This document shows, one piece after another, positions 1 through 8,945 of a stretch of DNA of 64,000 bases; the stretch's first letter is position 1; every line of letters begins with the position of its first letter. Where the stretch lies: contig NC_019973.1 of NCBI RefSeq assembly GCF_000230995.2, forward strand, positions 2,246,001 through 2,310,000, given 5' to 3'. A model generated the notes under the pieces. The model was not told the DNA's origin. It did no database searches and saw only the letters and a list, made by a program, of their open reading frames with translations. Source of the stretch: Mesorhizobium australicum WSM2073 (GTDB taxonomy: Bacteria; Pseudomonadota; Alphaproteobacteria; Rhizobiales; Rhizobiaceae). Both the position numbers and the translations under genes were made by a program.

Positions 1-32
1 ACTTTGTCAGCCGGATCATTCGGAGCCGCTTC

Positions 33-578
33 ATGAAACCTTCTCTCGAAGACACGCTGCTGGCCTCGATCCGTACCATCCCGGACTATCCCAAGCCCGG
101 CATCCTGTTTCGCGACATCACCACGCTGCTCGGCAATGCGCGCGCCTTCCGCCGCGCCATCGACGAGCTGGTGCATCCCTATGCCGGGCAGAAGATCGAC
201 AAGATCGCCGGCATCGAAGCGCGCGGCTTCATCTTGGGCGGCGCCGTTGCCCACCAGCTCTCGGCCGGCTTCGTGCCGATCCGCAAGAAGGGCAAGCTGC
301 CTTATGAGACCGTGCGCGTCGCCTACAGCCTGGAATACGGGCTGGACGAGATGGAGATGCACAAGGACGGCGTCGCGCCCGGCGAGAAGGTGATCCTGGT
401 CGACGATCTGATCGCCACCGGCGGCACGGCTGAAGCGGCGGTCAAGCTGCTGCGCCAGATCGGCGCCGACATTCTCGCCGCCTGTTTCGTCATCGACCTG
501 CCGGATTTAGGCGGGCGCGCCAAGCTCGAAGCGCTCGGCGTGCCGGTGCGAACGCTGATCGGGTTCGAGGGGGTTTGA
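33..578 (+). CDS. apt: adenine phosphoribosyltransferase
   Basis: The 181-residue protein salvages adenine: it joins adenine to PRPP to give AMP in the cytoplasm. The PRPP loop is at about residues 120-132 ([12 protein letters not shown]), and [10 protein letters not shown] near residue 60 is typical of Apt. Length matches the family. The ATG has a CGGAG ribosome site seven bases upstream. Two hairpins follow the stop and may end transcription. It stands alone on the plus strand and is not in an operon with the purine permease and guanine deaminase 2-4 kb away. Confidence 0.97.
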   Translation: MKPSLEDTLLASIRTIPDYPKPGILFRDITTLLGNARAFRRAIDELVHPYAGQKIDKIAGIEARGFILGGAVAHQLSAGFVPIRKKGKLPYETVRVAYSLEYGLDEMEMHKDGVAPGEKVILVDDLIATGGTAEAAVKLLRQIGADILAACFVIDLPDLGGRAKLEALGVPVRTLIGFEGV

Positions 579-584
579 GACCGG

Positions 585-624
585 TTTGCCGAAGGCAAAT
601 TGAAAGGTCCAGTGGACCTTTCAA
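585..624. repeat. back-to-back hairpins after apt
   Basis: The first hairpin is TTTGCC-GAA-GGCAAA (585-599). It abuts a second one with 12-bp perfect arms, TTGAAAGGTCCA and TGGACCTTTCAA, around a single base (600-624). Neither is followed by a T-run, so a classical intrinsic terminator is not clear. They lie between convergent genes. From memory the sequence resembles a dispersed Mesorhizobium intergenic repeat. The rest of the gap (625-736) shows nothing I recognise. Confidence 0.7.
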
Positions 625-736
625 AGATCTCGAACGCCCGGAGCGATAGCGAAGGGCAGGGAGGCAACACGACAACCAGCGCGGGTGCCGCCCTCATCCG
701 CCTTCGGCCACGCCATAAACGGGGCGAAGGAAGAGA

Positions 737-1195
737 CTACTCCACCTTCACCAGCACCGCGCTTTCGAACTCCAGCACCTTGCCGCCGGTCGAATCAGTG
801 GCCTCGCAGAGGAGCGCCAGCAACCGCCAGCCGGGGCGGGACGCGATGGGGCGGTGGGACAGCGCCGTGCGCGTGAAGGTGATGGTTTGCCCGGCAAAGA
901 CGGGCTTCAGCCACTTCAGGTTCTTGAATCCGGGCGAGGGGCCGAATTCGGGCACCGGGCCGTCCCAGCCTTCGGCGTCCAGGCGGCTCTCCAGGTTCAG
1001 CTTCATCCAGGTGGCGGCGGTATGCCAGCCGGAGGCGCAGAGGCCGCCGAGCACGCTCTTCTTCGCGGCCTCTTCGTCGATGTGAAAGATCTGCGGGTCG
1101 TATTTGCGGGCGAACGCCTTGATCGCCTCGGGCTCGAATCTGTGCGAGCCCAGCGTCACCGTGGTGCCGATGCGGAAGAATTCGTCGAGCGTCAT
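737..1195 (-). CDS. MaoC-family hot-dog dehydratase (second of pair)
   Basis: The 152-residue single hot-dog-fold protein resembles MaoC enoyl-CoA hydratases. The N-terminal part carries the family pattern KYDPQIFHIDEEAAK, followed by the GGLCASGWHTAATW helix. The acyl-CoA substrate cannot be told from sequence. The start is the ATG at 1195. It overlaps the stop of the upstream MaoC gene by four bases, so the two are translationally coupled. A longer in-frame reading reaching further upstream was discarded because it overlies that gene. The two paralogues may form a heterodimer, which is inference from their coupling. Confidence 0.85.
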   Translation of the reverse strand: MTLDEFFRIGTTVTLGSHRFEPEAIKAFARKYDPQIFHIDEEAAKKSVLGGLCASGWHTAATWMKLNLESRLDAEGWDGPVPEFGPSPGFKNLKWLKPVFAGQTITFTRTALSHRPIASRPGWRLLALLCEATDSTGGKVLEFESAVLVKVE

Positions 1196-1659
1196 GCCGC
1201 ATTCCCCGCGTCGCGCGTCAGGAACATGACGGAGTTCTCGAGCTCGAAGACGCTTTCGCCGCGCTGGTTGACCAGTTCGCTGCGCATGGTCACGAAGCCG
1301 AGTTGCGGCTTCGATTTCGACAGGCGCCTGGCCAGAACCACCAGGCTGCCCCGCAGCGTATCGCCGGCGAGCACCGGCTTCTTCCATTTGACCTGATCGA
1401 CTCCTGGTGCGCCCTGGCAGGTGGAGTCCAGCAGGAAGGCATCGCACAGCATGCGCATGAACATGGCGCAGGTGTGCCAGCCTGAAGCCGAGAGGCCGCC
1501 CAGGATACTCGCCTTGCCGGCCCCCTCGTCGAGATGCATCGGCTGGGCATCGAACTCGCTGGCGAACTCGATGATTTCGGCCGCGCTCACCTCTTTCGTG
1601 CCGAGGTCGAACGAGGCGCCCTCGACGAAGTCCTCATAGGCCCATGTCTTGCCGGTCAT
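1192..1659 (-). CDS. MaoC-family hot-dog dehydratase (first of pair)
   Basis: The 155-residue protein is paralogous to its downstream neighbour. The pattern EFDAQPMHLDEGAGK is followed by GGLSASGWHTCAMFMRM. It is probably an R-specific enoyl-CoA hydratase or related hydratase of CoA thioesters. Its stop overlaps the next start by four bases. No thiolase, dehydrogenase or CoA ligase lies beside the pair, so the pathway is open. A 150-bp gap separates it from the permease upstream. Confidence 0.85.
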   Translation of the reverse strand: MTGKTWAYEDFVEGASFDLGTKEVSAAEIIEFASEFDAQPMHLDEGAGKASILGGLSASGWHTCAMFMRMLCDAFLLDSTCQGAPGVDQVKWKKPVLAGDTLRGSLVVLARRLSKSKPQLGFVTMRSELVNQRGESVFELENSVMFLTRDAGNAA

Positions 1660-1810
1660 GGTCTGGCATCCCTGCAGAACGCGCGATCCGCATGGATCGG
1701 CGAACCCGGATGCAGGCCGCGGGCGATTTGGTCAAGTCCTTTCTGGTGAGCCAGCCGGCGCGATCGGGCCCGCGGCGGCCGTAGGGGCCAGCTGCGGCGC
1801 CTCCGATCGG

Positions 1811-3145
1811 CTAGCGGGCGTTCGGCAGGATCTGGTGCAGGACGATCGCCCAGACGGCGCCGAAGGCAATGGATGAGCCCAGAATGTACTGCACGATATC
1901 GGGCAGCGTCTTGACGAAATCCGGCGGTACCAGCGTGGCGAACAGCGCCATCAGGATGGGCAGGCCGATGACCAGCATGTTGCGTTCGGTCAGCGGCGTC
2001 CCGCGCACCACCCGAAAACCGTTCATGGCGATGACGACGCAAAGCACTCCGAAGACGCCGCCGATGACCGGCCCCGGGATTGAGGCGATGACCGCCGAAA
2101 GCTTGCCGATCAGCCCGAACAGCACCAGGAAGATGCCGGCCGCCCCGAAGGCGGCACGGCTGGCGATGCCGGTGATGGCGATGATGCCGGCGTTGGACGA
2201 ATAGCCGGTGACCGGCGTGCTGCACAGCAGCGCGCTGATCAGACAGCCAAGGCCTTCGCCCGTGGCGCCCCGGTCGAGCTGCTCGTCCGAGAGCGGCTTG
2301 TCGATGACGGCACCGACCGCGAACCAGGTGCCGGTGGTTTCGGCCAGGACGACGATGTAGACGATCAGCATGGTCAGCGTCGCCGACCAGGAGAAGGTGA
2401 CATCGAGATTGAGGAAGGCGATGCGCGGCATGGAAAACCAGGTCGCGGCGGAAACGCCCGTCATGTCGAGCTGGCCCATGAAGGCGGCGGCCACGCTGCC
2501 AGCCACAAGCGCGATGATCACGGACAGCAGGCGCAGCCATGCGCCTTTCGCGCCAAGCGCCATGCCGATCAGCATGCAGCCGACAAGCACCGCCGCGGCG
2601 ACGAAGGCGAGGACGATGTTGCCGCCGACGGTGGCGGTGCCGTGGACGGCGAAGACGCTCTCCTTCAGTGCCACCGGCATCAGTGCGACGCCGACGACGA
2701 TGATGATGGCGCCGCCGACGATGGACGGCACGAAGCGGTTGACGAGGCGGTGGAAGAGCTTTGTCGGCGATCCCAGAAGCATGACCAGTATGGCGCCCGG
2801 AATGAGTGCGCCGATCACGGCCGACAGGCCCGGCAGGCCGCCGCCGGCGCCAAAGGCAATCGCCAGCACCGCGCCGATCGGGACGAAGGACGGTCCCTGG
2901 ACGACGGGCAGCCGCATCAGCAACTGCGACTGGATCAGGGTTGCGATGCCTGCCGCCACGAAGGCCGACTGGATGAAGGCGCCGGCGTCGCCGACGCTGA
3001 AGGCAAGCACCGACGCGATGATGAACGGCACGATATAGACGTCCATCGCCAGCACGTGCTGGAGGCCGAGCAGGGCGGCCTTGCCCAGGGGCAACGGATC
3101 GTCCGGCTGGGCGATCAAACTGATTTCTGGCGCAACGCGTTCCAT
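1811..3145 (-). CDS. NCS2-family nucleobase:cation symporter
   Basis: The 444-residue membrane protein has about 12-14 hydrophobic segments. NCS2 signatures are VVQGPSFVPIGAVLAIAFG near residue 85, and LAETTGTWFAVG followed by ALLCSTPVTGYSSNAG in the second half. It imports a nucleobase driven by a cation gradient. It is divergent from guanine deaminase with a 136-bp shared promoter region, so guanine or xanthine is the likely substrate. That assignment is inferred from context; uracil and urate permeases belong to the same superfamily. Confidence 0.85.
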   Translation of the reverse strand: MERVAPEISLIAQPDDPLPLGKAALLGLQHVLAMDVYIVPFIIASVLAFSVGDAGAFIQSAFVAAGIATLIQSQLLMRLPVVQGPSFVPIGAVLAIAFGAGGGLPGLSAVIGALIPGAILVMLLGSPTKLFHRLVNRFVPSIVGGAIIIVVGVALMPVALKESVFAVHGTATVGGNIVLAFVAAAVLVGCMLIGMALGAKGAWLRLLSVIIALVAGSVAAAFMGQLDMTGVSAATWFSMPRIAFLNLDVTFSWSATLTMLIVYIVVLAETTGTWFAVGAVIDKPLSDEQLDRGATGEGLGCLISALLCSTPVTGYSSNAGIIAITGIASRAAFGAAGIFLVLFGLIGKLSAVIASIPGPVIGGVFGVLCVVIAMNGFRVVRGTPLTERNMLVIGLPILMALFATLVPPDFVKTLPDIVQYILGSSIAFGAVWAIVLHQILPNAR

Positions 3146-3281
3146 GATGTCCCCTCTGGAAATCCCCGGCCGATCATGGGATCAGTCGGCGGCAAAGGAC
3201 AGCGGCGGAAATGTTTGCCAACTGTTTTCTTCTAGGCCACGCATTGGCAGCCCCGCCCGCCAGCAGCACCGGAGCGACGAT

Positions 3282-4649
3282 ATGACGGCAGATCCTTTCA
3301 CGCTGCTCGGCACCGCCTTCCATACGCCTGAGCGCGGCAGGCTGGAGGTGCTGGAGGAGCACCTGTTCTGCGTCGACGCACAGGGGCGCATCGCCGAGAT
3401 CCAGGCGCCCGGCCACCCGGAATACACGGCCACGATAAGCGATGCTCGCCGGGCGGGCAGGCTGGTGGAACTTGGCGAGGGGCAGTTCCTGCTGCCGGGG
3501 CTCGTCGACCTGCACATCCATGCGCCGCAATGGCCGCAGATGGGCAAGGCGCTGGACGTGCCGCTCGAAGTCTGGCTGCGGAAATACACTTTCCCGCTCG
3601 AGGCCCGCTATGCGGATTTGGACTATGCTCGTGCGGTCTATGCTGATCTGGTCGACAATCTGCTCGCCAACGGCACCACCACCGCGCTCTATTTCGCCAC
3701 CGTCCATGTCGAGGCGAGCGTGGCGCTCGCCGAGACATGTCTTGAGAAAGGCCAGCGTGCCCTGGTCGGCAAGGTGGTGATGGACGACCCCGAACAGTGT
3801 CCGCCCTTCTATCGCGATGCCGATGCGGCAAGCGCTGTTTCGGATACCAGGCGCTTCATCGAGGCCGTCATGTCATTGGATCCGGGCGAGAGGCCGCTTG
3901 TCCAGCCGGTGATCACGCCGCGCTTCATTCCAAGCTGCACCGACGCGGCCTTGCAGGGGCTGGGCGAACTCGCGGAAGAGTTCGGCTGCCACGTGCAGAC
4001 CCATTGCTCCGAAAGCGATTGGGCAAAGCAGTTCGTGGAAGCGCGCTTCGGCCAAACGGATGCGGCAAGCCTCGATGGTTTCGGCCTGCTCACCCGTCAT
4101 ACGATCCTGGCGCATTCGAACTTCATCGATGGGCAGGACATGGACCTGATCAAGGAGAAGGGCGCCGGCGTCGCTCATTGCCCGCTGTCCAACGTCTACT
4201 TCGCCAATGCAGTGTTTCCGCTTCGCGAGGCGCTCGACCGGCACATGCATGTCGGGCTCGGCACCGATATTTCAGGCGGCTACAGCCCATCGCTGTTCGA
4301 CGGTTGCCGGAACGCGCTGTCGGCCTCGAGAACATTGCAGAGCGGCGTGCATGCCGGCCTGCCGGCAAAGGAGCGCGGCGCGCCCGGCGAGCCGATCACG
4401 CATCAGGAAGCGTTCTGGCTGGCGACCGCGGGAGGCGCGGAAGCGCTCGACCTGCCGACCGGCAGTTTTCGCGTCGGACACGAATTCGACGCGCTGCTGA
4501 TCGACACCAAAGCGAGCGCCTCGAACATCCATGTCAACGGCGCCGACGATACGCTCGACGACGTCTTTCAGAAGATCGTGCTCAATGCGGCACGGGCCAA
4601 TATTGCCACTGTTTGGGTCGGAGGCCGGGCGGTGGTCGGCTGTAGCTAA
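3282..4649 (+). CDS. guaD: guanine deaminase
   Basis: The 455-residue amidohydrolase converts guanine to xanthine and ammonia. Metal-site motifs are visible in order: LPGLVDLHIHAPQ (HxH), THCSESDW, LAHSNFID and GTDISGG with the catalytic aspartate. RKYTFPLEARYAD is typical of GuaD. I chose the ATG at 3282, preceded by a GGAG; an open frame reaches back to 3081 but would overlap the divergent permease. Permease and deaminase together form a guanine uptake and catabolism pair. Xanthine dehydrogenase genes are not in the window. Confidence 0.93.
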   Translation: MTADPFTLLGTAFHTPERGRLEVLEEHLFCVDAQGRIAEIQAPGHPEYTATISDARRAGRLVELGEGQFLLPGLVDLHIHAPQWPQMGKALDVPLEVWLRKYTFPLEARYADLDYARAVYADLVDNLLANGTTTALYFATVHVEASVALAETCLEKGQRALVGKVVMDDPEQCPPFYRDADAASAVSDTRRFIEAVMSLDPGERPLVQPVITPRFIPSCTDAALQGLGELAEEFGCHVQTHCSESDWAKQFVEARFGQTDAASLDGFGLLTRHTILAHSNFIDGQDMDLIKEKGAGVAHCPLSNVYFANAVFPLREALDRHMHVGLGTDISGGYSPSLFDGCRNALSASRTLQSGVHAGLPAKERGAPGEPITHQEAFWLATAGGAEALDLPTGSFRVGHEFDALLIDTKASASNIHVNGADDTLDDVFQKIVLNAARANIATVWVGGRAVVGCS

Positions 4650-4764
4650 GCTACGCTCACTTGTAGTGGCCTCGCCTGCGCGAATAAACATGGCCCTGTG
4701 CCGACGTCGGCAGCGCCTGCGAGCATGGAATACGACAGCCCGTTTTCGTCTTTCGCAACGGGCG

Positions 4765-5139
4765 CTATACGAGATCGTCAACCGAGACATTGAGGGCGGC
4801 GGCGATGCGCTTGATCGTGTCGAAGCTACCGTCGCGGGTGCCTGTCTCGATCTGCGAGAGATAGCCTGCGCTGATCTCAGTCTTTTCAGCGAGGTCGCGA
4901 GCCGAAATCCCGCGATGCTCGCGCCAGACGCGGATCTTATTCTCGCCGTCCAGGATGCGGTTGACGACGGCGACCGGAATAAGCTCCTCCTCGCCGGCAG
5001 TGATCTTTTGCTTGATCTGATCGTAGGTTTGAATGTCGGCCACGTCCTCCGCCGCTTCAACAAGGCTCTCGTAATCAGCGAGTGGCAGAATAGCCATACG
5101 GTCGCCATTCGGCGTGGTAATGATGGTGGGCTTGTTCAT
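4765..5139 (-). CDS. XRE-family antitoxin with Phd/YefM-like N-terminus
   Basis: The 124-residue protein starts with a Phd/YefM-like stretch (about residues 1-50, with MAILPLADYESLVEAAED). It ends in a lambda-repressor-type helix-turn-helix (about 68-122, with ISARDLAEKTEISAGYLSQIETG). It lies four bases after a small RelE-type toxin gene, so this is a toxin-first type II toxin-antitoxin module. The antitoxin would neutralise the toxin and repress the operon. The 115-bp gap to guaD is otherwise empty. Confidence 0.8.
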   Translation of the reverse strand: MNKPTIITTPNGDRMAILPLADYESLVEAAEDVADIQTYDQIKQKITAGEEELIPVAVVNRILDGENKIRVWREHRGISARDLAEKTEISAGYLSQIETGTRDGSFDTIKRIAAALNVSVDDLV

Positions 5140-5143
5140 GTCC

Positions 5144-5350
5144 TCAGTCCTCGTAGATGCTACCGCGCGGTCCGATCTCCAGAATGTCCATTACCGTGCC
5201 TTCCTGATCGAAGATAATACGGTAGTCCCCGACCCTAAGCCTGAAGCCTGGCCGGCCTTTCAGCCGTTTGACATTTTTCGCCAAGCTGGCCGGTTCGGCT
5301 GCATATTGGCCGATTTTAGCAGTGATCAGCCGAGCCGTGTTGGCGGGCAT
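5144..5350 (-). CDS. RelE/ParE-family toxin, probably 5'-truncated
   Basis: The 68 residues match the central and C-terminal part of RelE-type toxins (MPANTARLITAKIGQYA, RPGFRLRVGDYRIIF, ILEIGPRGSIY). Family members usually begin some 15-20 residues earlier with a beta strand. Codons just upstream of this ATG still read like the missing helix (RKFLACAR before MP). An in-frame TAA at 5375-5377 then cuts them off. The toxin may be a shortened but active form or a decayed copy. It is four bases upstream of its antitoxin. Confidence 0.7.
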   Translation of the reverse strand: MPANTARLITAKIGQYAAEPASLAKNVKRLKGRPGFRLRVGDYRIIFDQEGTVMDILEIGPRGSIYED

Positions 5351-5521
5351 CCGCGCGCAAGCTAGAAATTTGCGTTAGCAAATAATGGGACATGGCTTTC
5401 ATCGGTCTCCACCGGGTGCTGATCGGAGTAAGGCGACTTATGGTCTTCAATACCCCCGCGAAACTCTGCGGCAGGGATGGTGCTGTCCGACTGACGGTTG
5501 GGTCGCTCCGCCGCGACCTCC

Positions 5522-6625
5522 TCAGGTATTGAACTTGAACAGCATGATGTCGCCGTCCTGGACGACGTACTCCTTGCCTTCGTCGCGTGCCTTGCCGGCT
5601 TCCTTGGCCGCCACTTCGCCGCCCAGCGTGACGAAGTCGTTGTAGGCGATGGTCTGGGCGCGGATGAAGCCGCGCTCGAAATCGGTGTGGATGACGCCGG
5701 CCGCCTGCGGCGCCTTGGCGCCCTTGTGCACGGTCCAGGCGCGCGTCTCCTTCGGCCCAACGGTGAAATAGGTGATGAGCTGCAACAATTCGTAGCCGGC
5801 ACGGATCACCTTGTTCAGGCCTGGCTCGTCGAGGCCGAGCGAGGACAGGAATTCCATCTCTTCCTCGTCGGAGAGCTGCGCAACCTCGGCTTCGATCGCG
5901 GCCGAAATGACGACAGTGCGGGCGCCCTGCGCTGCGGCCATCTGCTCCACGGCCCTGGTGTGCTCGTTGCCGGTGGCCGCGTCCGCCTCGGCGACGTTGC
6001 AGACGTAGAGCACGGGATGTGAGGTCAGAAGGTTCAAGCCCTGCAAGATGTGCAGATCTTCCGCCGAGATGCCGTCGAGCAGGATGCGGGTCGGCTTGCC
6101 TGCCTGCAGCAGCTCGAGCGCGGCCTCCATCATCGGCAGCACGGTCGTCGCTTCCTTGTCCTTGCTGCCGGCGCGCTTGCGGAACTGGACGATGCGGCGC
6201 TCGAGGCTGTCGAGGTCGGCGAGCATCAGCTCGGTCTCGACCGTCTCGGCGTCGGCGACGGGGTCGATGCGGCCCTCGACATGGGTGATGTCGTCATCCT
6301 CGAAGCAGCGCAGCACATGCACGATGGCGTCGACCTCGCGGATGTTGGCGAGGAACTGGTTGCCCAGGCCTTCGCCCTTGGAGGCGCCGCGCACCAGGCC
6401 GGCGATGTCGACAAAGGAGATGCGGGTCGGGATGATCTCCTTCGACTTGCCGATCGCCGCGATCTTCTGCAGGCGCGGATCGGGCACCGCCACCTCGCCG
6501 GTGTTCGGTTCGATGGTGCAGAACGGGTAGTTGGCGGCCTGCGCGGCGGCCGTCCTCGTCAGCGCGTTGAAGAGCGTCGACTTGCCGACATTGGGCAAGC
6601 CGACGATGCCGCATTTGAAACCCAT
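5522..6625 (-). CDS. ychF: redox-regulated ATPase YchF
   Basis: The 367-residue Obg-like P-loop protein has GLPNVGKSTLFNAL near the N-terminus. The switch region is FVDIAGLVRGASKGEGLGNQFL, then come a coiled-coil insertion and a C-terminal TGS domain ending FKFNT. YchF binds ATP rather than GTP and associates with ribosomes. Length is normal. It is co-oriented with pth and rplY, a neighbourhood shared by many proteobacteria. Confidence 0.96.
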   Translation of the reverse strand: MGFKCGIVGLPNVGKSTLFNALTRTAAAQAANYPFCTIEPNTGEVAVPDPRLQKIAAIGKSKEIIPTRISFVDIAGLVRGASKGEGLGNQFLANIREVDAIVHVLRCFEDDDITHVEGRIDPVADAETVETELMLADLDSLERRIVQFRKRAGSKDKEATTVLPMMEAALELLQAGKPTRILLDGISAEDLHILQGLNLLTSHPVLYVCNVAEADAATGNEHTRAVEQMAAAQGARTVVISAAIEAEVAQLSDEEEMEFLSSLGLDEPGLNKVIRAGYELLQLITYFTVGPKETRAWTVHKGAKAPQAAGVIHTDFERGFIRAQTIAYNDFVTLGGEVAAKEAGKARDEGKEYVVQDGDIMLFKFNT

Positions 6626-6721
6626 TTTGTCCGGTCCTATCGGGAAAAGCGAAATTCGATGAGGCTATGGGCGATAGGGGTTGGGAACGTCAAGTCCCGT
6701 GACGCCGCATGCCTCTACGCT

Positions 6722-7462
6722 TCAGTCCTTGTTGCCGAACAGTTTCTTCAGCATGGCGGCCATGGGGCCGCTTTCCGGCAGCTTGGCGACCGGCTGCTGA
6801 GGGCGGGCCTGGCGGACATGACTTTGCTGTTTCGGGCTCGACTGCTTCCGCGCCGGGTTTTCCGGTTCGGCGCCGGTCTTGCCCTGGACGGCGAGGGCGA
6901 CCTTGTTCATGAAACCGGATTCGTCGCCCTTGACGATCATCGCCGCATTGTCGGCGATCGCGTCGAGCAGCGGGTCGAGCCAGTCGCGCTCGGCCTTGGC
7001 GAAATCACCGAGCACATGATGCTGGACCATTTCCTTGACGCCGGGATGGCCGACGCCGATGCGCACACGGCGGTACGCATTGCCGACATGGCCGTCGATC
7101 GAGCGGATGCCGTTGTGGCCGCCGGCGCCGCCGCCGGTCTTGATGCGCAGCTTGCCTTCGGCAAGGTCGATCTCGTCATAGAAGACGGTGAGGGCGGAAA
7201 GGTCGAGCTTGTAGAAGCGCAGCGCTTCGCCGACCGACTGGCCGGACAGGTTCATGAAGGTCTGCGGCTTGATCAGGATGATCTTTTCGCCGCCGAGCGT
7301 GCCCTCGGAAATCAGGCCCTGGAACTTCTTCGACCAGGGTGAAAAGGAATGGCGGCGGGCGATAGCGTCCGCCGCCATGAAGCCGACATTGTGCCGGTTT
7401 TCAGCGTATTTCGCGCCCGGATTGCCGAGGCCGGCAAAGACAAGCGCTGTCTTTTCTGGCAT
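6722..7462 (-). CDS. pth: peptidyl-tRNA hydrolase
   Basis: The 246-residue enzyme frees tRNA from dropped-off peptidyl-tRNA. The catalytic-histidine region [33 protein letters not shown] and GGHNGIRSI are all present. The core ends near residue 190. A roughly 50-residue tail rich in Lys, Gln and Pro follows ([20 protein letters not shown]), longer than in enterobacteria but usual in rhizobia. It sits 24 bp downstream of rplY, so the two are probably co-transcribed. Confidence 0.95.
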   Translation of the reverse strand: MPEKTALVFAGLGNPGAKYAENRHNVGFMAADAIARRHSFSPWSKKFQGLISEGTLGGEKIILIKPQTFMNLSGQSVGEALRFYKLDLSALTVFYDEIDLAEGKLRIKTGGGAGGHNGIRSIDGHVGNAYRRVRIGVGHPGVKEMVQHHVLGDFAKAERDWLDPLLDAIADNAAMIVKGDESGFMNKVALAVQGKTGAEPENPARKQSSPKQQSHVRQARPQQPVAKLPESGPMAAMLKKLFGNKD

Positions 7463-7486
7463 CGTCGCCTCCGGGCGTGAAAAGAG

Positions 7487-8128
7487 TTACTTCTCTTCGG
7501 CGGCGGGAGCCGCTTCGGGAGCCGCGGCCTCAGCTGTCTCTTCGGTCTCCGGCTTCATCGCCGACGAACCGGCAACGGTCGCGATGGTGAAGTCGCGGTC
7601 GGAGATGACGGGCTTGACGCCGGCCGGCAGCTTGACCGACGAGATGTGGATCGAATCGCCAATGTCGGCGCCGGTGAGATCGACGGTGATGAATTCCGGG
7701 ATCGCATTGGCCGGGCAGTGGAACTCGACTTCGTGACGCACGATGTTGAGCACGCCGCCCCGCTTGATGCCGGGTGACTTGTCTTCATTGATGAAGTGCA
7801 CGGGAACATCGACGTTGACTTCGGTGTCCTTGCCGATGCGCAGGAAGTCGACATGGACAGGGAAATCCTTGACCGGGTCGAGCTGGAAGTCCTTCGGCAG
7901 GACCTGGATCTTCTTGCCGTCGACATCGATCGTGGCGATCGTGGTCAGGAACCCGCCGCCGTGGATCTTGTAGTAGATGTCCTTGTAGGTGAGCGCGATC
8001 GCCAGGGGAGGCTGTCTGTCACCATAGATTACTGCAGGCACTTTACCGTTGCGGCGAACTGCACGGGCGGACCCCTTACCGACCTGTTCGCGCGCTTCGG
8101 CCTTGAGCTCGTAAGTATCGTGGCTCAT
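7487..8128 (-). CDS. rplY: 50S ribosomal protein L25 (Ctc/TL5 type)
   Basis: The 213-residue protein binds 5S rRNA in the large subunit. It has the N-terminal L25 domain ([28 protein letters not shown]) and the C-terminal beta domain found in CTC-type L25. The end is an Ala/Glu-rich acidic tail. It is the first gene of the minus-strand rplY-pth set; ychF follows. A 237-bp region upstream separates it from the accessory block and holds nothing clear. Confidence 0.95.
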   Translation of the reverse strand: MSHDTYELKAEAREQVGKGSARAVRRNGKVPAVIYGDRQPPLAIALTYKDIYYKIHGGGFLTTIATIDVDGKKIQVLPKDFQLDPVKDFPVHVDFLRIGKDTEVNVDVPVHFINEDKSPGIKRGGVLNIVRHEVEFHCPANAIPEFITVDLTGADIGDSIHISSVKLPAGVKPVISDRDFTIATVAGSSAMKPETEETAEAAAPEAAPAAEEK

Positions 8129-8365
8129 GGCTTTTCCTTTCGCGTGTTATGGAGCGCCTACGGTTGGCAATGTACCAGGCCGTAAACGTCGAAAGCCGCC
8201 AGACCTCGATGTCCGAATGCCGGAAACCGCAGCGAGCGGATCTTTGTTCGGGATCACAAGGGGAAGGCAGCCTTCCGCCGCGTTGCCTCCAAGGGTGTCT
8301 ACGCGGGTGGCGGCTCTATAGCGGAAGGCGGGCAGGCGTGCAAGCGGCGGGTGGGAAGGCCGTTG

Positions 8366-8794
8366 CTACCGGTCGCCGCTCAACGCGTCGCGCAACGCCT
8401 GGACCTGCCGGTTCAGCGTGTCGAGTTCGGCCAGCGTCATGCCCGAGCGTTCGACCAGGGTCTCGTTCAGGCAGTTGCACTGGACGAGCAGCTTGCGGCC
8501 GGCCGGTGTCAGGTCGACCTGTACCTGGCGCTCGTCGGTCTGGCTGCGCTGGCGGGTAACCAGGCCGGCCTGCTCCATCCGCTTCACCAGCGGCGTGACC
8601 GTGCTCGATTCCAAAGCGAGCCTGTGCGCGATCGTGCCGACAGACATGCCGTCGGCCTCTCCCAGCGCGTTGAGCACGAGATATTGCGGATAGGTGATCC
8701 CCATCTCGTCCAACATCGGCTTGTAGGTGCGATTGATCGCCATGCTGGTGGCGTAGAGCGTGAAGCAGAGCTGATTGTCCAGCGGGAGAGGCAC
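8366..8794 (-). CDS. MarR-family regulator, OhrR-like
   Basis: The 142-residue winged-helix repressor opens with LDNQLCFTLYATSMAI. Cys10 aligns with the peroxide-sensing cysteine of OhrR. Two more cysteines, 106 and 108, sit where two-cysteine OhrR proteins have the resolving residue. The DNA-binding part is GTIAHRLALESSTVTPLVKRME. Start is GTG at 8794 with an AAGGAA ribosome site. It is divergent from an alpha/beta hydrolase across 151 bp that hold TATCGCGATA-type palindromes. It is probably autoregulated and derepressed by oxidants or hydroperoxides; that is inferred from the family. Confidence 0.88.
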   Translation of the reverse strand: MPLPLDNQLCFTLYATSMAINRTYKPMLDEMGITYPQYLVLNALGEADGMSVGTIAHRLALESSTVTPLVKRMEQAGLVTRQRSQTDERQVQVDLTPAGRKLLVQCNCLNETLVERSGMTLAELDTLNRQVQALRDALSGDR

Positions 8795-8845
8795 GGTGGA
8801 TTCCTTTGCCGATTAAGCGCACGCATTATGTACCACGGAAAAAGA

Positions 8846-8925
8846 TATCGCGATACATATTTCCATGGACAAGAACCTCGAGCTGGGTTAGCGATATTGG
8901 TATCGTGATATTTTTTATCGCGACA
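8846..8925. promoter_or_regulatory. cluster of TATCGCGATA operator-like sites
   Basis: Three related 10-bp sites lie between the divergent regulator and hydrolase genes. They are TATCGCGATA (8846-8855, perfect palindrome), TATCGTGATA (8901-8910, one mismatch) and TATCGCGACA (8916-8925). CGATA-TTGG-TATCG (8892-8905) adds a further inverted pair that overlaps the middle site. The last two sites begin 15 bp apart and end 20 bp before the hydrolase start. The most likely binder is the adjacent OhrR-like protein. Confidence 0.7.
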
Positions 8926-8945
8926 GCAATCAAACGGAGATTGAG

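Noticed and set aside
6050..7342. 430-codon plus-strand frame
   Set aside because: Antisense to ychF and pth, which are unmistakable; it crosses the gap between them without its own signals.
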